Source: Udaeobacter sp046731855
GTDB lineage: Bacteria > Verrucomicrobiota > Verrucomicrobiia > Chthoniobacterales > UBA10450
DNA: 21,282 bases
Direction of reading: 5' to 3'
NCBI GenBank assembly: GCA_046731855.1
Contig: JBKPLX010000232.1
Span: forward strand, 1 to 21,282
In this document: positions 1 through 6,856 of the stretch, piece by piece
Layout of the letters: every line of letters begins with the position of its first letter
Position numbering within the stretch: the first letter of the stretch is position 1
Notes under the pieces: model-generated
Told to the model about the DNA's origin: nothing
The model's database searches: none
Seen by the model: only the letters and a program-made list of their open reading frames with translations
Program-made: the position numbers and the translations under genes

Positions 1-985
1 GCGTGTTGAGTTGAATCGATTCTTTTCTGGTAACCACCTTTGGCTTGATCCAACCGAGTTTCGATAGACACCAACACGACATTCGCGTGGGACGATTTCC
101 TTTGCCTCCCCAGGACCCGCCTGCCATGAGGCACCAATCACCGATTCCATGAGATCGAAACGTCGTGTCGTAGAGGTCGGGCAATCCTAGCAGGTGACCG
201 AATTCGTGCGAAAAAACACCGACCCGCCCGTCTTCCGGTTCGGTGGAATAGGCAAATACTTTGACTCCCTGATGTACGAACGGCTGCGGAAGGGTCCACT
301 TATGCGACCAGATCATGTTTTTTCGCTTCGCGGGATTTGGTTCTGCTTCCGCACCCCGGCCCGCATGGATCAGAAAAATCGCATCTACAAACCCGTCGTT
401 GTCCGCATCAAAGCGCGCCAGGTTGTCGTTCCGACAAAAAATCGTCAAGGCATCGTTGAGCAATCCCGGCGTGTTTTGGGGATAATTGTTTCCTGTGCCG
501 CTTTCGCTTGCTGTGTAATAGCTGTAAGGCTGAGGCGCCCGCACGTAGCTGATGACTTCCCCAGTTAATTCCAACGTACCGTAGGAAAGTTGTCGGTAAA
601 AACTCGTCATGGAGTTCGGGTTTGCTTTGTCAAAGAGCAGGTTCTCGAAATCCTTGGCCCGCCGCATTCCCTTGTTGTCGGAAAAATCGACCAGCAGTGC
701 AATGGCGTGCACCTTCCGTTTTTCCGGCCTCTTCGGCTCGACTGGAGCGGATGCCACTTCTGGACTAACGCGCGGCGAAGCAGATCCAATGGTGGAGAGT
801 TCGTAAGGGAAAAGAAGTCCGTCATTAAAGCCGGCTCGCCCTACGTGGCTAGTCGCGACGATCCCGGTGCGTCGCGCGATTTGCAGCTCCTGAGTAGAGA
901 GGATGTTGTGATCCTCGAGCTGCTTTGCAATGCTTTTTAAGACTTTGGGATGCGCTGTGCAGGCTGTCGCGCCGAGAGCGCGCAT
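1..985 (-). CDS. M6-family zinc metallopeptidase, C-terminal part beyond the left edge
   Basis: The minus strand is open from an ATG at 985 to the left edge, giving 328 residues with no stop; an in-frame TGA lies upstream at 1049-1051. The zinc site HEFGHLLGLPDLYD is at residues 260-273, followed by GIGDWCLMAGGSWGG, both typical of M6 (immune inhibitor A-like) peptidases. Upstream are VDFSD, SFYRQLSYG, the PYSYY segment and the calcium-site-like DADNDGFVDAIF, also characteristic. The family cleaves proteins using a zinc ion held by the two histidines, with the glutamate as general base. No signal peptide is visible at this start, although M6 enzymes are usually exported, so either another export route is used or the start is wrong (an in-frame TTG lies at 1006). 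The C-terminal domains are outside the window. Family assignment is strong; substrate is unknown. Confidence 0.9.
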   Translation of the reverse strand, partial: MRALGATACTAHPKVLKSIAKQLEDHNILSTQELQIARRTGIVATSHVGRAGFNDGLLFPYELSTIGSASPRVSPEVASAPVEPKRPEKRKVHAIALLVDFSDNKGMRRAKDFENLLFDKANPNSMTSFYRQLSYGTLELTGEVISYVRAPQPYSYYTASESGTGNNYPQNTPGLLNDALTIFCRNDNLARFDADNDGFVDAIFLIHAGRGAEAEPNPAKRKNMIWSHKWTLPQPFVHQGVKVFAYSTEPEDGRVGVFSHEFGHLLGLPDLYDTTFRSHGIGDWCLMAGGSWGGKGNRPTRMSCWCLSKLGWIKPKVVTRKESIQLNT

Positions 986-1322
986 TTGCGATTCCCGTCG
1001 TGTCAAGGTTAGACAGGTCCTCCGTGCACCCTGGTTAATACCCGTAATTCACGTATTAAACTCCCCTTGGAATGAGGGGTTTCGCACTATTTCGACCAAT
1101 TTAGCCCGGCGTCACCTTGCCGATGGTTCCGACCTCACTTTGTACACGAATGGAATGTGGTCGGGCGTAAAAAGACGAAAGGTCTTCATAAAAAAGTGCG
1201 AAGAATGGAGCGAATGGGATGAGCGACATAGAAGGTAAAGCTGCGAGGGTAGCAGCGAGCGAGTGCGGGCAGCGAGCGAGTTTCAATGACGAATTAAGAA
1301 TTAGCAAGAGCGACCGCGCCTT
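986..1322. other. 337-bp gene-free stretch
   Basis: No convincing coding sequence lies here. It holds a perfect 7-bp inverted repeat at 1035-1059 (separate entry), a small CCCCT/AGGGG hairpin near 1063-1079, and a direct repeat gcagcgagcgag at 1252-1263 and 1269-1280. An AT-rich gaattaagaatt tract follows near 1290. Short open frames exist on both strands but have no recognisable protein features. Confidence 0.6.
1035..1059. promoter_or_regulatory. Candidate operator upstream of the M6 peptidase gene
   Basis: The 7-bp arms TTAATAC and GTATTAA form a perfect inverted repeat around an 11-bp spacer that is itself partly symmetric. The dyad lies 50-74 bp upstream of the M6 start at 985 (minus strand), where an operator would be expected. 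It is AT-rich within a GC-rich background. No regulator gene lies beside it, so the binding protein is unknown, and a chance palindrome cannot be excluded. Confidence 0.35.
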
Positions 1323-1790
1323 TCACTCTGTTTGGATGCACTCGAGCTCTTGAATGTAGTAGCCCGGTAGCTGCCAGTGCCTGGCACCCTCGACGATCAG
1401 GCTTTTGTAATTGCAATTGGGCAAGGGCGGATTGGGCTGCGGGTGGCCACGATAAATCGCAACGAGAAGCAGCCGTTGCGCATCGCCCTCGTGCCATACG
1501 TAACAATTTTCCCGGGTGTAATCGTTTTGGTCGTCAGGTCGTCCAGGTCGAAACGCTTCGTCTTTGTCGAGGGTTTCCAATTCACCCTCCCGGAGCTCGT
1601 AAACGACACCCCAAACATCGTTCGTTTCATCACGCAAGATGTCCGCGACGCCACATCCCCGCCTGACAGACATGCGGGTAAAGGCCAGCCGATGTGAGGG
1701 CAGTTTTGCCCGGCAAACAAACTTTGCCGATGGGCAGCGCTCCTTCATCTGCCCCGCGTGCATATTTGAGCCATATGCGAAATACAACAT
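1323..1790 (-). CDS. Gamma-glutamylcyclotransferase-like (AIG2/GGCT fold) protein
   Basis: This 155-residue protein opens with MLYFAYGSNM, the nucleotide-loop-like signature of the gamma-glutamylcyclotransferase/AIG2 family. VWGVVYEL and LDKDEA follow; the glutamate at about residue 78 matches the family's catalytic acid. GRPDDQNDYTRE in the middle is also typical. The family releases 5-oxoproline from gamma-glutamyl amines or peptides, in the cytoplasm. I chose the ATG at 1790; a GTG directly before it at 1793 would add one residue. The stop is followed by the gene-free stretch leading to the M6 peptidase, and the upstream neighbour on the same strand ends 42 bp away, so the two may be co-transcribed. 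The exact gamma-glutamyl substrate cannot be read from sequence. Confidence 0.85.
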   Translation of the reverse strand: MLYFAYGSNMHAGQMKERCPSAKFVCRAKLPSHRLAFTRMSVRRGCGVADILRDETNDVWGVVYELREGELETLDKDEAFRPGRPDDQNDYTRENCYVWHEGDAQRLLLVAIYRGHPQPNPPLPNCNYKSLIVEGARHWQLPGYYIQELECIQTE

Positions 1791-1832
1791 CACTGCTGTC
1801 GATTGAATGCGGCGCCGGAGGCCGGCAGAGCG

Positions 1833-3239
1833 TTAATGTTTCTTGTATCCGAAAAAGCCGCGGCCACGGATGATGTCCGCAACTTGTGGCGGCACCATCT
1901 CGTCCCAGCTTTCGTCGCCATCAGCGATGCGTTTGAGAACGTCTCGTGAAAAGATCGGCAGATATTTGGGATTGTAGTTATCGAGCTGCACGAAGCTCCC
2001 ACGGCCGAGCAGATAGCTGTACAGCGGTTGGAGGTCGGGTTTCACCTGCACCGTGTGAATGGTTTGTAGTTCGTCTTTCGGGCTGCGCTGTAGCGGATAG
2101 ACGTAAACTTTCAGGTCGTTCTTAAAGAGGCGTCCGAAGTTCTCAAGAATGCCGCCGGGCAATTCGGTGTAATATTTTTCGTCAAACAACTCGTATACAC
2201 TCGGCACACCCATGACGATGGCGATGCGTTCGCGCGTTCGCCAGGAGAGATACGCGGCGAGCCGATAGTATTCGAAGTAATCGGAGATGAGCACGGTCAT
2301 GCCGCAAGCACCGAGGACTTCGGCGCGCGCGAGGAAATCGCGACGGTCAACCTCTTTGCCGCCCGCCAGCAGATTGCGCATGGTCAGCTCCATTAAAGGG
2401 AGGATGGGTTTGTTGGCCACGGGGGGCTCTTGTTTAAACTTTATTAGGGCGGACTGGAACATGTCGAGGTTGACGTAGGTGACCGGACGAAAACTGCCGC
2501 GCTCGACCAGCACGGCTTTGTTATGCAACATGTCGGACGGCTGCAGCACCTCGCGGTTCGGGCCGAACATGGCTGCGCCGCTCAACCCGATCTGCACGAG
2601 CTTGAGCGCCATGATGCGGTTGTCGACGTTGCGAAACTCGATTCCGCTGAGCTCGAGCATGTCGATCTCGAGACGACGCGTGGTGAGGTTATCGAGCAGC
2701 GATTCGACGAGCTCCTCCGGCACGTGACTTAGAAAAAATGCGCCGTAGCAAAGATTCACGCCCACGATCCCGAGTGCTTCCTGTTGCGCCGATGCTTCCT
2801 CGTCGATCATGCGGATGTGCATCACAACCTGGCTGGGCTGATCGTTGGCGCGGCTCTGAAATTTAATTCCCATCCAGCCGTGGCATTCATGAGTGCCGCG
2901 ATAACTCCGCGCTACCACGGTGTCTGCGAACGCGAAGAACGAAGTATTATCGCCGCGCTCCGCCGCCAGCCGCTGTATGTCGAGCTCAAATTCGTAGTCA
3001 AGCATTGCCTGGAGCCGGGCGCGCGAAACGTACCGATCGACGTGCCCGTAGATGGCATCGCTCACTTTCATGTCGTAAGCAGAGATGCTTTTCGCAACCG
3101 TCCCCGCGGCGCCGCCAACCCGGAAAAACCAGCGCACTACTTCCTGTCCCGCGCCGATCTCGGCGAAGGTGCCGTACCAGCGTGGATCGATATTGATCCG
3201 AAGAGCCTTGGAATGGGTATCGTTCGGTTCCTCTTTCAC
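1833..3239 (-). CDS. Conserved 468-residue soluble protein of unknown function
   Basis: The protein contains a striking N-terminal block, RWYGTFAEIGAGQEVVRWFF followed by VGGAAGTVAKSISAYDM, then FAFADTVVARSY, HGWMGIKFQ and QEALGIVGVNLCYGAFF. From memory, similar proteins occur in several phyla and are sometimes labelled TonB-dependent receptor, which does not fit: there is no signal peptide, plug domain or beta-barrel pattern here. It looks cytoplasmic and globular, with no transmembrane helix. The start is a GTG at 3239 with no clear ribosome-binding site; the conserved block begins about 20 residues in, so little can be missing. It is followed 42 bp later by the cyclotransferase-like gene. 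I do not know its function. Confidence 0.8.
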   Translation of the reverse strand: MKEEPNDTHSKALRINIDPRWYGTFAEIGAGQEVVRWFFRVGGAAGTVAKSISAYDMKVSDAIYGHVDRYVSRARLQAMLDYEFELDIQRLAAERGDNTSFFAFADTVVARSYRGTHECHGWMGIKFQSRANDQPSQVVMHIRMIDEEASAQQEALGIVGVNLCYGAFFLSHVPEELVESLLDNLTTRRLEIDMLELSGIEFRNVDNRIMALKLVQIGLSGAAMFGPNREVLQPSDMLHNKAVLVERGSFRPVTYVNLDMFQSALIKFKQEPPVANKPILPLMELTMRNLLAGGKEVDRRDFLARAEVLGACGMTVLISDYFEYYRLAAYLSWRTRERIAIVMGVPSVYELFDEKYYTELPGGILENFGRLFKNDLKVYVYPLQRSPKDELQTIHTVQVKPDLQPLYSYLLGRGSFVQLDNYNPKYLPIFSRDVLKRIADGDESWDEMVPPQVADIIRGRGFFGYKKH

Positions 3240-3318
3240 GGGGTGAGAATAGGAAATGTACTAAACCCTCGGCGTACAAAACGCGAGAGTCATTTCGGTG
3301 ACATTGGCTTCTGCAGTT

Positions 3319-3345
3319 CCCGCGGTCGAACGCCCGCGGCTACAG
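3319..3345 (+). repeat. Hairpin repeat with a GGCTACAG tail, copy 1
   Basis: Two CCGCGG blocks flank an 8-nt spacer and are followed by CTACAG. The same architecture (GC-rich hairpin, then a CTACA tail) recurs at 3350, 12607, 17270 and 19356. It lies in the divergent gap between the 468-residue gene and the methyltransferase. Confidence 0.6.
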
Positions 3346-3349
3346 ATTT

Positions 3350-3374
3350 GCGGCTGACACAGCCCCCACTACAG
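3350..3374 (+). repeat. Hairpin repeat with a CACTACAG tail, copy 2
   Basis: GCGGCTG ACA CAGCCCC forms an almost perfect palindrome (one mismatch) followed by CACTACAG. It matches the element at 12607-12631 in 22 of 25 positions and sits 5 bp after copy 1, so two related units are in tandem here. Confidence 0.7.
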
Positions 3375-3515
3375 CCGATGAACGCGAGAAGCATTTTGGT
3401 AACAGCCATGTTACCGAACGAATAAGTCGAATCGCTTGCGGCTGGCTCAATTGTTGTGTCTTGTCACGCCTCGGAATAATCGCGACCAAGCAAATCCAAC
3501 CGGTAACCTCACATT

Positions 3516-4334
3516 ATGAATGCTCCCGTAAATCCAAACAAAGCACTCTGGGAAAAAGGCGATTTCACACGCATTGCCGATACCATGCGCGAAAGTGGAG
3601 AGGCGCTGGTGCAGCGACTCGGCATCACGAAAGGACTCAAGGTGCTGGATCTTGGCTGCGGCGATGGCACCACGGCGTTGCCCGCGGCGAAACTCGGCGC
3701 AGACGTGCTGGGCGTGGATATCGCACGGAACCTGGTCGAGGCTGGGAACAAGCGGGCTGCGGAAAAAGGCCTGAACAATCTTAAGTTTCAGGAAGGGGAT
3801 GCGTCCAATCTGGAGCAGTTGCCGGATAAGGCCTTTGATCTCGTTGTCAGCATCTTCGGCGCAATGTTTGCGCCCAAGCCGTTCGAGGTCGCAAAAGAGA
3901 TGGTGCGCGTGACGCGACCGGGAGGTCGCATTGTGATGGGCAACTGGATTCCGAATGATCCGACATTGGTGGCGCAGATTTTGAAGATCAGTTCAAACTA
4001 CACGCCGCCACCACCGGAAGGCTTCGTTAGCCCAGTGACGTGGGGCATTGAAAGCATTGTGATCGAGCGTTTTGGAGCGGCAGGAGTTCCGGCCGAGAAG
4101 ATCTCCTTTGCCCGGGACACGTTCACTTTCAATTTTCCGGGCACACCTGCAGGGTTCGTGGATACATTCAAAAAATATTATGGGCCGACCATGAATGCGT
4201 TTGAAGCCGCCGAAAAAAAAGGCCGCGCGGCTGAGCTACAGAAAGAGCTGGAAGAGTTGTTCAACAGCCAGAACAAGAGTCAGGCTGCCACTTCCATTCC
4301 AGCAACTTTCCTCCGCGTTACGGTCACCGTTTGA
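3516..4334 (+). CDS. Class I SAM-dependent methyltransferase
   Basis: A 272-residue methyltransferase of the Methyltransf_11/UbiE type. Motif I VLDLGCGDG is at residues 43-51, the acidic ribose-binding residue at the end of strand 2 is D68 (GVDIA), the adenine-region GDAS is at 94-97, and the motif III-like VTRPGGRIVMGNW is at 132-144. The C-terminal half (PPPPEGFVSP, FNFPGTPAGFVDTFKKYYGP, then a charged helix) is likely the substrate-recognition part. It transfers a methyl group from S-adenosylmethionine in the cytoplasm; the acceptor cannot be identified. The gene is monocistronic: it starts 276 bp from a divergent gene and converges on the YXWGXW gene 30 bp downstream. No ribosome-binding site is evident before the ATG. 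Confidence 0.9.
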   Translation: MNAPVNPNKALWEKGDFTRIADTMRESGEALVQRLGITKGLKVLDLGCGDGTTALPAAKLGADVLGVDIARNLVEAGNKRAAEKGLNNLKFQEGDASNLEQLPDKAFDLVVSIFGAMFAPKPFEVAKEMVRVTRPGGRIVMGNWIPNDPTLVAQILKISSNYTPPPPEGFVSPVTWGIESIVIERFGAAGVPAEKISFARDTFTFNFPGTPAGFVDTFKKYYGPTMNAFEAAEKKGRAAELQKELEELFNSQNKSQAATSIPATFLRVTVTV

Positions 4335-4364
4335 AACGGCGCCTCTAACGATGACTCTGCAGCG

Positions 4365-5585
4365 TTAGCGTTGGCCTGGCTTTTTCTTGCCCTGCGGTTG
4401 TCCCTTCGGGGCAGGGCGATTTCCTCCGCCCGCTTGTGGACGCTTTCCTCCCATTTGAGCGTTACGTGCGCCCATTTGGGGACCATGCGCAGCCATCTTG
4501 GGTTGGCCCGACCTTTGATTCATGGTAGGCCCGTGAGCGGCGCCACCTCCGGCTCCCGCACCTTTGCCGGTATGCATTTTGGCCTGGTTTCCCGTAGCGG
4601 TTCGCATGTTGTTGCCCTGATTGCCGGTCTTGAGCTTGTTCCCATTTGCTTCAGCGTTGCCTGCTCCAGGTTTCTTGCCTGCTCCCTGGAGATTACGTTC
4701 GGTTACGTTCCCGGGTTTGTTTCCACCTTGTCCCGCATCCGCCGCATTTCCGGGGCCTTTTCCGGCTTGCCCGGCGCCCGCGCCCTGGCGATTAAGTTCG
4801 GATGCGTTCCCGATTTTGTTTTCACCTTTGCCTGCACCGGCCCCAGCTGCAGCGCCGAGTCCCTGTTCGCCTCCCTTGCCTTGCCCCGCGCCTTCGTTCT
4901 TGTTGAATGTCTTGATCGCGTCGGCGTTCGGTTTGCCCTTGTTCACCGACGCCTGGAGATTGCGATCCTTGGCTGCCGCCTGCTGCCGCTCGAGCTGTTG
5001 GGAAGTTGGCGGCATTTTCTTAGCGTTCTGCGCAGCGGCTTTCTGTTCCGCAGTCGGCTGCGCCTTCACCCCATTAGGACCGTTAAAGCTGGCACGATTA
5101 GAGGTCACCTGTTTGTTCACCGAGTTATTGACATAGGTGTTATGGACAATGTTGGTATTCACGCGCGTCACAGCGGTGTTGTACTGGAAGGTGTTTCCAC
5201 TCCATCGGCCGCCCCAGTAGCCGTTTCCGGTGTAGCCGTAGCCGTAGTTAACGCCGCCGTAAAAACCGACCCTCGGTCCCCAGTAACCCTGGTTAAACGC
5301 GTAAACGCCATTGTTCCAGCCCCACCAGGGCGGGGTCCAAAGCAGGCCCACTGAGGGCGGAGGGACCCAGGCGCCCGGCACCCAGTAATAATCCCCGACA
5401 TCATAACCATAACCCCAGTAGCCGGGAGTCCAGATATGACCGGCAACCGGGCAGGGGGGTTGCTCGTATACCGGCAGAACCGGCGGAGCGAAGCCAACAG
5501 AGATATCTACCTCTGCGAACGAGCTCGCTAAAGGAAGAGATAGAAATCCAGTTAAAACCAAGAAACGCAATTTAGTCATTTTCAT
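4365..5585 (-). CDS. Secreted YXWGXW-repeat protein with a Gly/Asn/Lys-rich tail
   Basis: This 406-residue protein starts with a clear signal peptide (MKMTKLRFLVLTGFLSLPLASSFA, cleavage likely before EVD). Aromatic repeats of the YXWGXW class follow: HIWTPGYWGYG at 50-60, YYWVPGAWVPP at 67-77 and LLWTPPWWGW at 81-90, then a Tyr/Gly/Trp-rich stretch to about 130. The middle has an Asn-rich section and a short helical, Gln/Lys-rich section. From about residue 215 to the end it is low-complexity Gly/Ala/Asn/Lys/Gln with loose repeats (GNASELNRQGAGAG, GNVTERNLQGAGKK, AAHGP twice). It is presumably periplasmic or surface-exposed and strongly cationic at the C-terminus; family function is not known. 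It is last in the minus-strand train, 251 bp after korB, and that gap carries repeats, so it may have its own promoter. Confidence 0.88.
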   Translation of the reverse strand: MKMTKLRFLVLTGFLSLPLASSFAEVDISVGFAPPVLPVYEQPPCPVAGHIWTPGYWGYGYDVGDYYWVPGAWVPPPSVGLLWTPPWWGWNNGVYAFNQGYWGPRVGFYGGVNYGYGYTGNGYWGGRWSGNTFQYNTAVTRVNTNIVHNTYVNNSVNKQVTSNRASFNGPNGVKAQPTAEQKAAAQNAKKMPPTSQQLERQQAAAKDRNLQASVNKGKPNADAIKTFNKNEGAGQGKGGEQGLGAAAGAGAGKGENKIGNASELNRQGAGAGQAGKGPGNAADAGQGGNKPGNVTERNLQGAGKKPGAGNAEANGNKLKTGNQGNNMRTATGNQAKMHTGKGAGAGGGAAHGPTMNQRSGQPKMAAHGPQMGARNAQMGGKRPQAGGGNRPAPKGQPQGKKKPGQR

Positions 5586-5677
5586 GTCTTAATGGTTAAC
5601 CAGAGCTGGATCAAGAAGTAGCGAAAAAGAATTATGAAGCGGCAGCGAGAATACCACGCTGTCAGTAGAATCCCGAC

Positions 5678-5699
5678 ATCCTTCGGCTGCGCTCAGGAC
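5678..5699. repeat. Half copy of the CTTCGCTCCGCTCAGGA-type dispersed repeat
   Basis: The sequence atccttcggctgcgctcagg closely matches the right arm of the inverted-repeat element ending at 18000. No left arm is visible nearby, so this is a single, diverged arm between korB and the YXWGXW gene. Confidence 0.5.
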
Positions 5700-5707
5700 G
5701 GCGCGCC

Positions 5708-5738
5708 CTCGCCACCGCGAGCAGGCTGTGGTCGCGCC
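5708..5738. repeat. Hairpin repeat ending CTGTGGTCGCGCC, copy 1
   Basis: CTCGC and GCGAG arms form a small hairpin followed by ctgtggtcgcgcc. A copy with the same layout occurs at 11308-11337, where the hairpin arms are GCTCG and CGAGC. The shared tail is exact over 13 bases. Confidence 0.55.
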
Positions 5739-5836
5739 CTACCAAACAATGCCGTCGGCATTGACTCATGCGCTCCCGCGCATTTCAACCTGTCGGTTTG
5801 CCCATCTATGTCGCTCGTGTCCCCTCGGCTCCATTG

Positions 5837-6814
5837 TCACTTCATTCGGTCGAAGGTTTTTTGTAGAATCTCAAGATCGCTCGCGCCGCCGGTCTTTTCG
5901 CGTGTCGTTTCGATCCACTTTTTCTCCAGCGCGTTTTTAGTGGGACGATCGGTTTCGTAGAAGACGCCGAAGACGCCCGGGAAAGGAAGTGACGCCAGTT
6001 TGTACGCAGCCACCTCATCCGTCACGTCATGTCGTAATTCGTCCTCGGGTGTGTTGTCCCATTTTTTTTCCTGGATTAGCTCGAAGCTGCCGCCTTTGCG
6101 CGGGTTGGCCGGATCGAACACGTCCGGGAAAAATTCCACGCATTCGCTCAGACATTCGATGACGCTGAAGCCCTGATGATCGAATGCGCGCTCGATCATC
6201 TGGATCATGTGATTGACGTTCGCGGCATGGGTGCGCGCGATGAAGGTCGCGCCGCCGGCGATCAATTTTTTCATCGGATTAACCGGCTGATCGATCGCGC
6301 CGGTAGGATCGGTCTTCGATTTAAATCCGATGGGCGACGTGGGCGAGGTCTGTTTCTTCGTCAGGCCGTAGACAAAGTTGTCCATGATGAAATAAGTCAT
6401 GTTGATGTTTTTGCGTCCGCCGTGATCGACATGATTGCCGCCGATGGAGAAACCGTCGCCGTCGCCCCCGAACAGAAACACATGCAGATCGGGCCGGGCA
6501 AGGCTGATGCCCGACGCCAGTGGGACGGCGCGGCCATGGATGTAATGCGCGCCGTGGCCATTGACGAAATAAGGAAAGCGCGACGAACAACCGATGCCTG
6601 CGAGAGTCACGATCTTTTCGTGCTCGACGTTGCGTTTCTCGAGGACCTTGTAAAACGCGGCGAGCACAGCGAAATCGCCGCAACCGGGACACCACGTCGG
6701 GTGGTCGGCAGTAATGGCTTTCTTGGTTAACTTCTCGCGCGGCGGCTCCGATGCCGGAGTGGCGGTTGCTACAGCGGTGGTGCCGTCGCCGTTTCCTTTG
6801 GTTGCTTCGCTCAT
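5837..6814 (-). CDS. korB: 2-oxoacid:ferredoxin oxidoreductase, beta subunit
   Basis: A 325-residue thiamine-diphosphate-binding subunit. CPGCGD at 42-47 and GIGCSS at 73-78 provide three of the cysteines (C42, C45, C76) that hold the single [4Fe-4S] cluster in this family; C221 or C225 (ECLSEC) could be the fourth. The diphosphate/magnesium motif GDGDGFSIGGNH is at 117-128, followed by NFVYGLTKKQTSPTS at 146-160. Together with KorA it reversibly converts a 2-oxoacid plus CoA into acyl-CoA, CO2 and reduced ferredoxin in the cytoplasm; 2-oxoglutarate is the likeliest substrate for this two-subunit form. Residues 1-30 are a Thr/Ala/Pro-rich tail before the conserved domain. The gene follows korA by 42 bp, and no ferredoxin gene is adjacent. 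Confidence 0.95.
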   Translation of the reverse strand: MSEATKGNGDGTTAVATATPASEPPREKLTKKAITADHPTWCPGCGDFAVLAAFYKVLEKRNVEHEKIVTLAGIGCSSRFPYFVNGHGAHYIHGRAVPLASGISLARPDLHVFLFGGDGDGFSIGGNHVDHGGRKNINMTYFIMDNFVYGLTKKQTSPTSPIGFKSKTDPTGAIDQPVNPMKKLIAGGATFIARTHAANVNHMIQMIERAFDHQGFSVIECLSECVEFFPDVFDPANPRKGGSFELIQEKKWDNTPEDELRHDVTDEVAAYKLASLPFPGVFGVFYETDRPTKNALEKKWIETTREKTGGASDLEILQKTFDRMK

Positions 6815-6856
6815 ATCAAATTTATGCTCTCCCTTCTAACTTCTGCCTTCTTACTT

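Noticed and set aside
194..940. Plus-strand open frames near the left end
   Set aside because: They lie opposite the M6 peptidase, whose zinc-site motif fixes the coding strand.
1001..1006. TTGACA on the minus strand as a -35 box for the M6 gene
   Set aside because: A matching -10 would fall inside the coding sequence and none is visible; it only works if the true start is further downstream.
1219..1344. Short plus-strand frame starting MSDIEGKAARVA
   Set aside because: It runs over a simple direct repeat and into the 3-prime end of the cyclotransferase gene; nothing supports it as coding.
2784..3425. Plus-strand open frame of 213 codons
   Set aside because: It overlaps the well-patterned 468-residue minus-strand protein and shows no domain-like sequence.
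4343..4370. CTAACG/CGTTAG hairpin as terminator between methyltransferase and YXWGXW genes
   Set aside because: The 6-bp stem has a 12-nt loop and no T-run, and it overlaps a coding end; too weak to call.
4371..5354. Long plus-strand open frame (327 codons) opposite the YXWGXW gene
   Set aside because: It is antisense to a gene with a signal peptide and family repeats; its composition simply mirrors the low-complexity minus-strand code.
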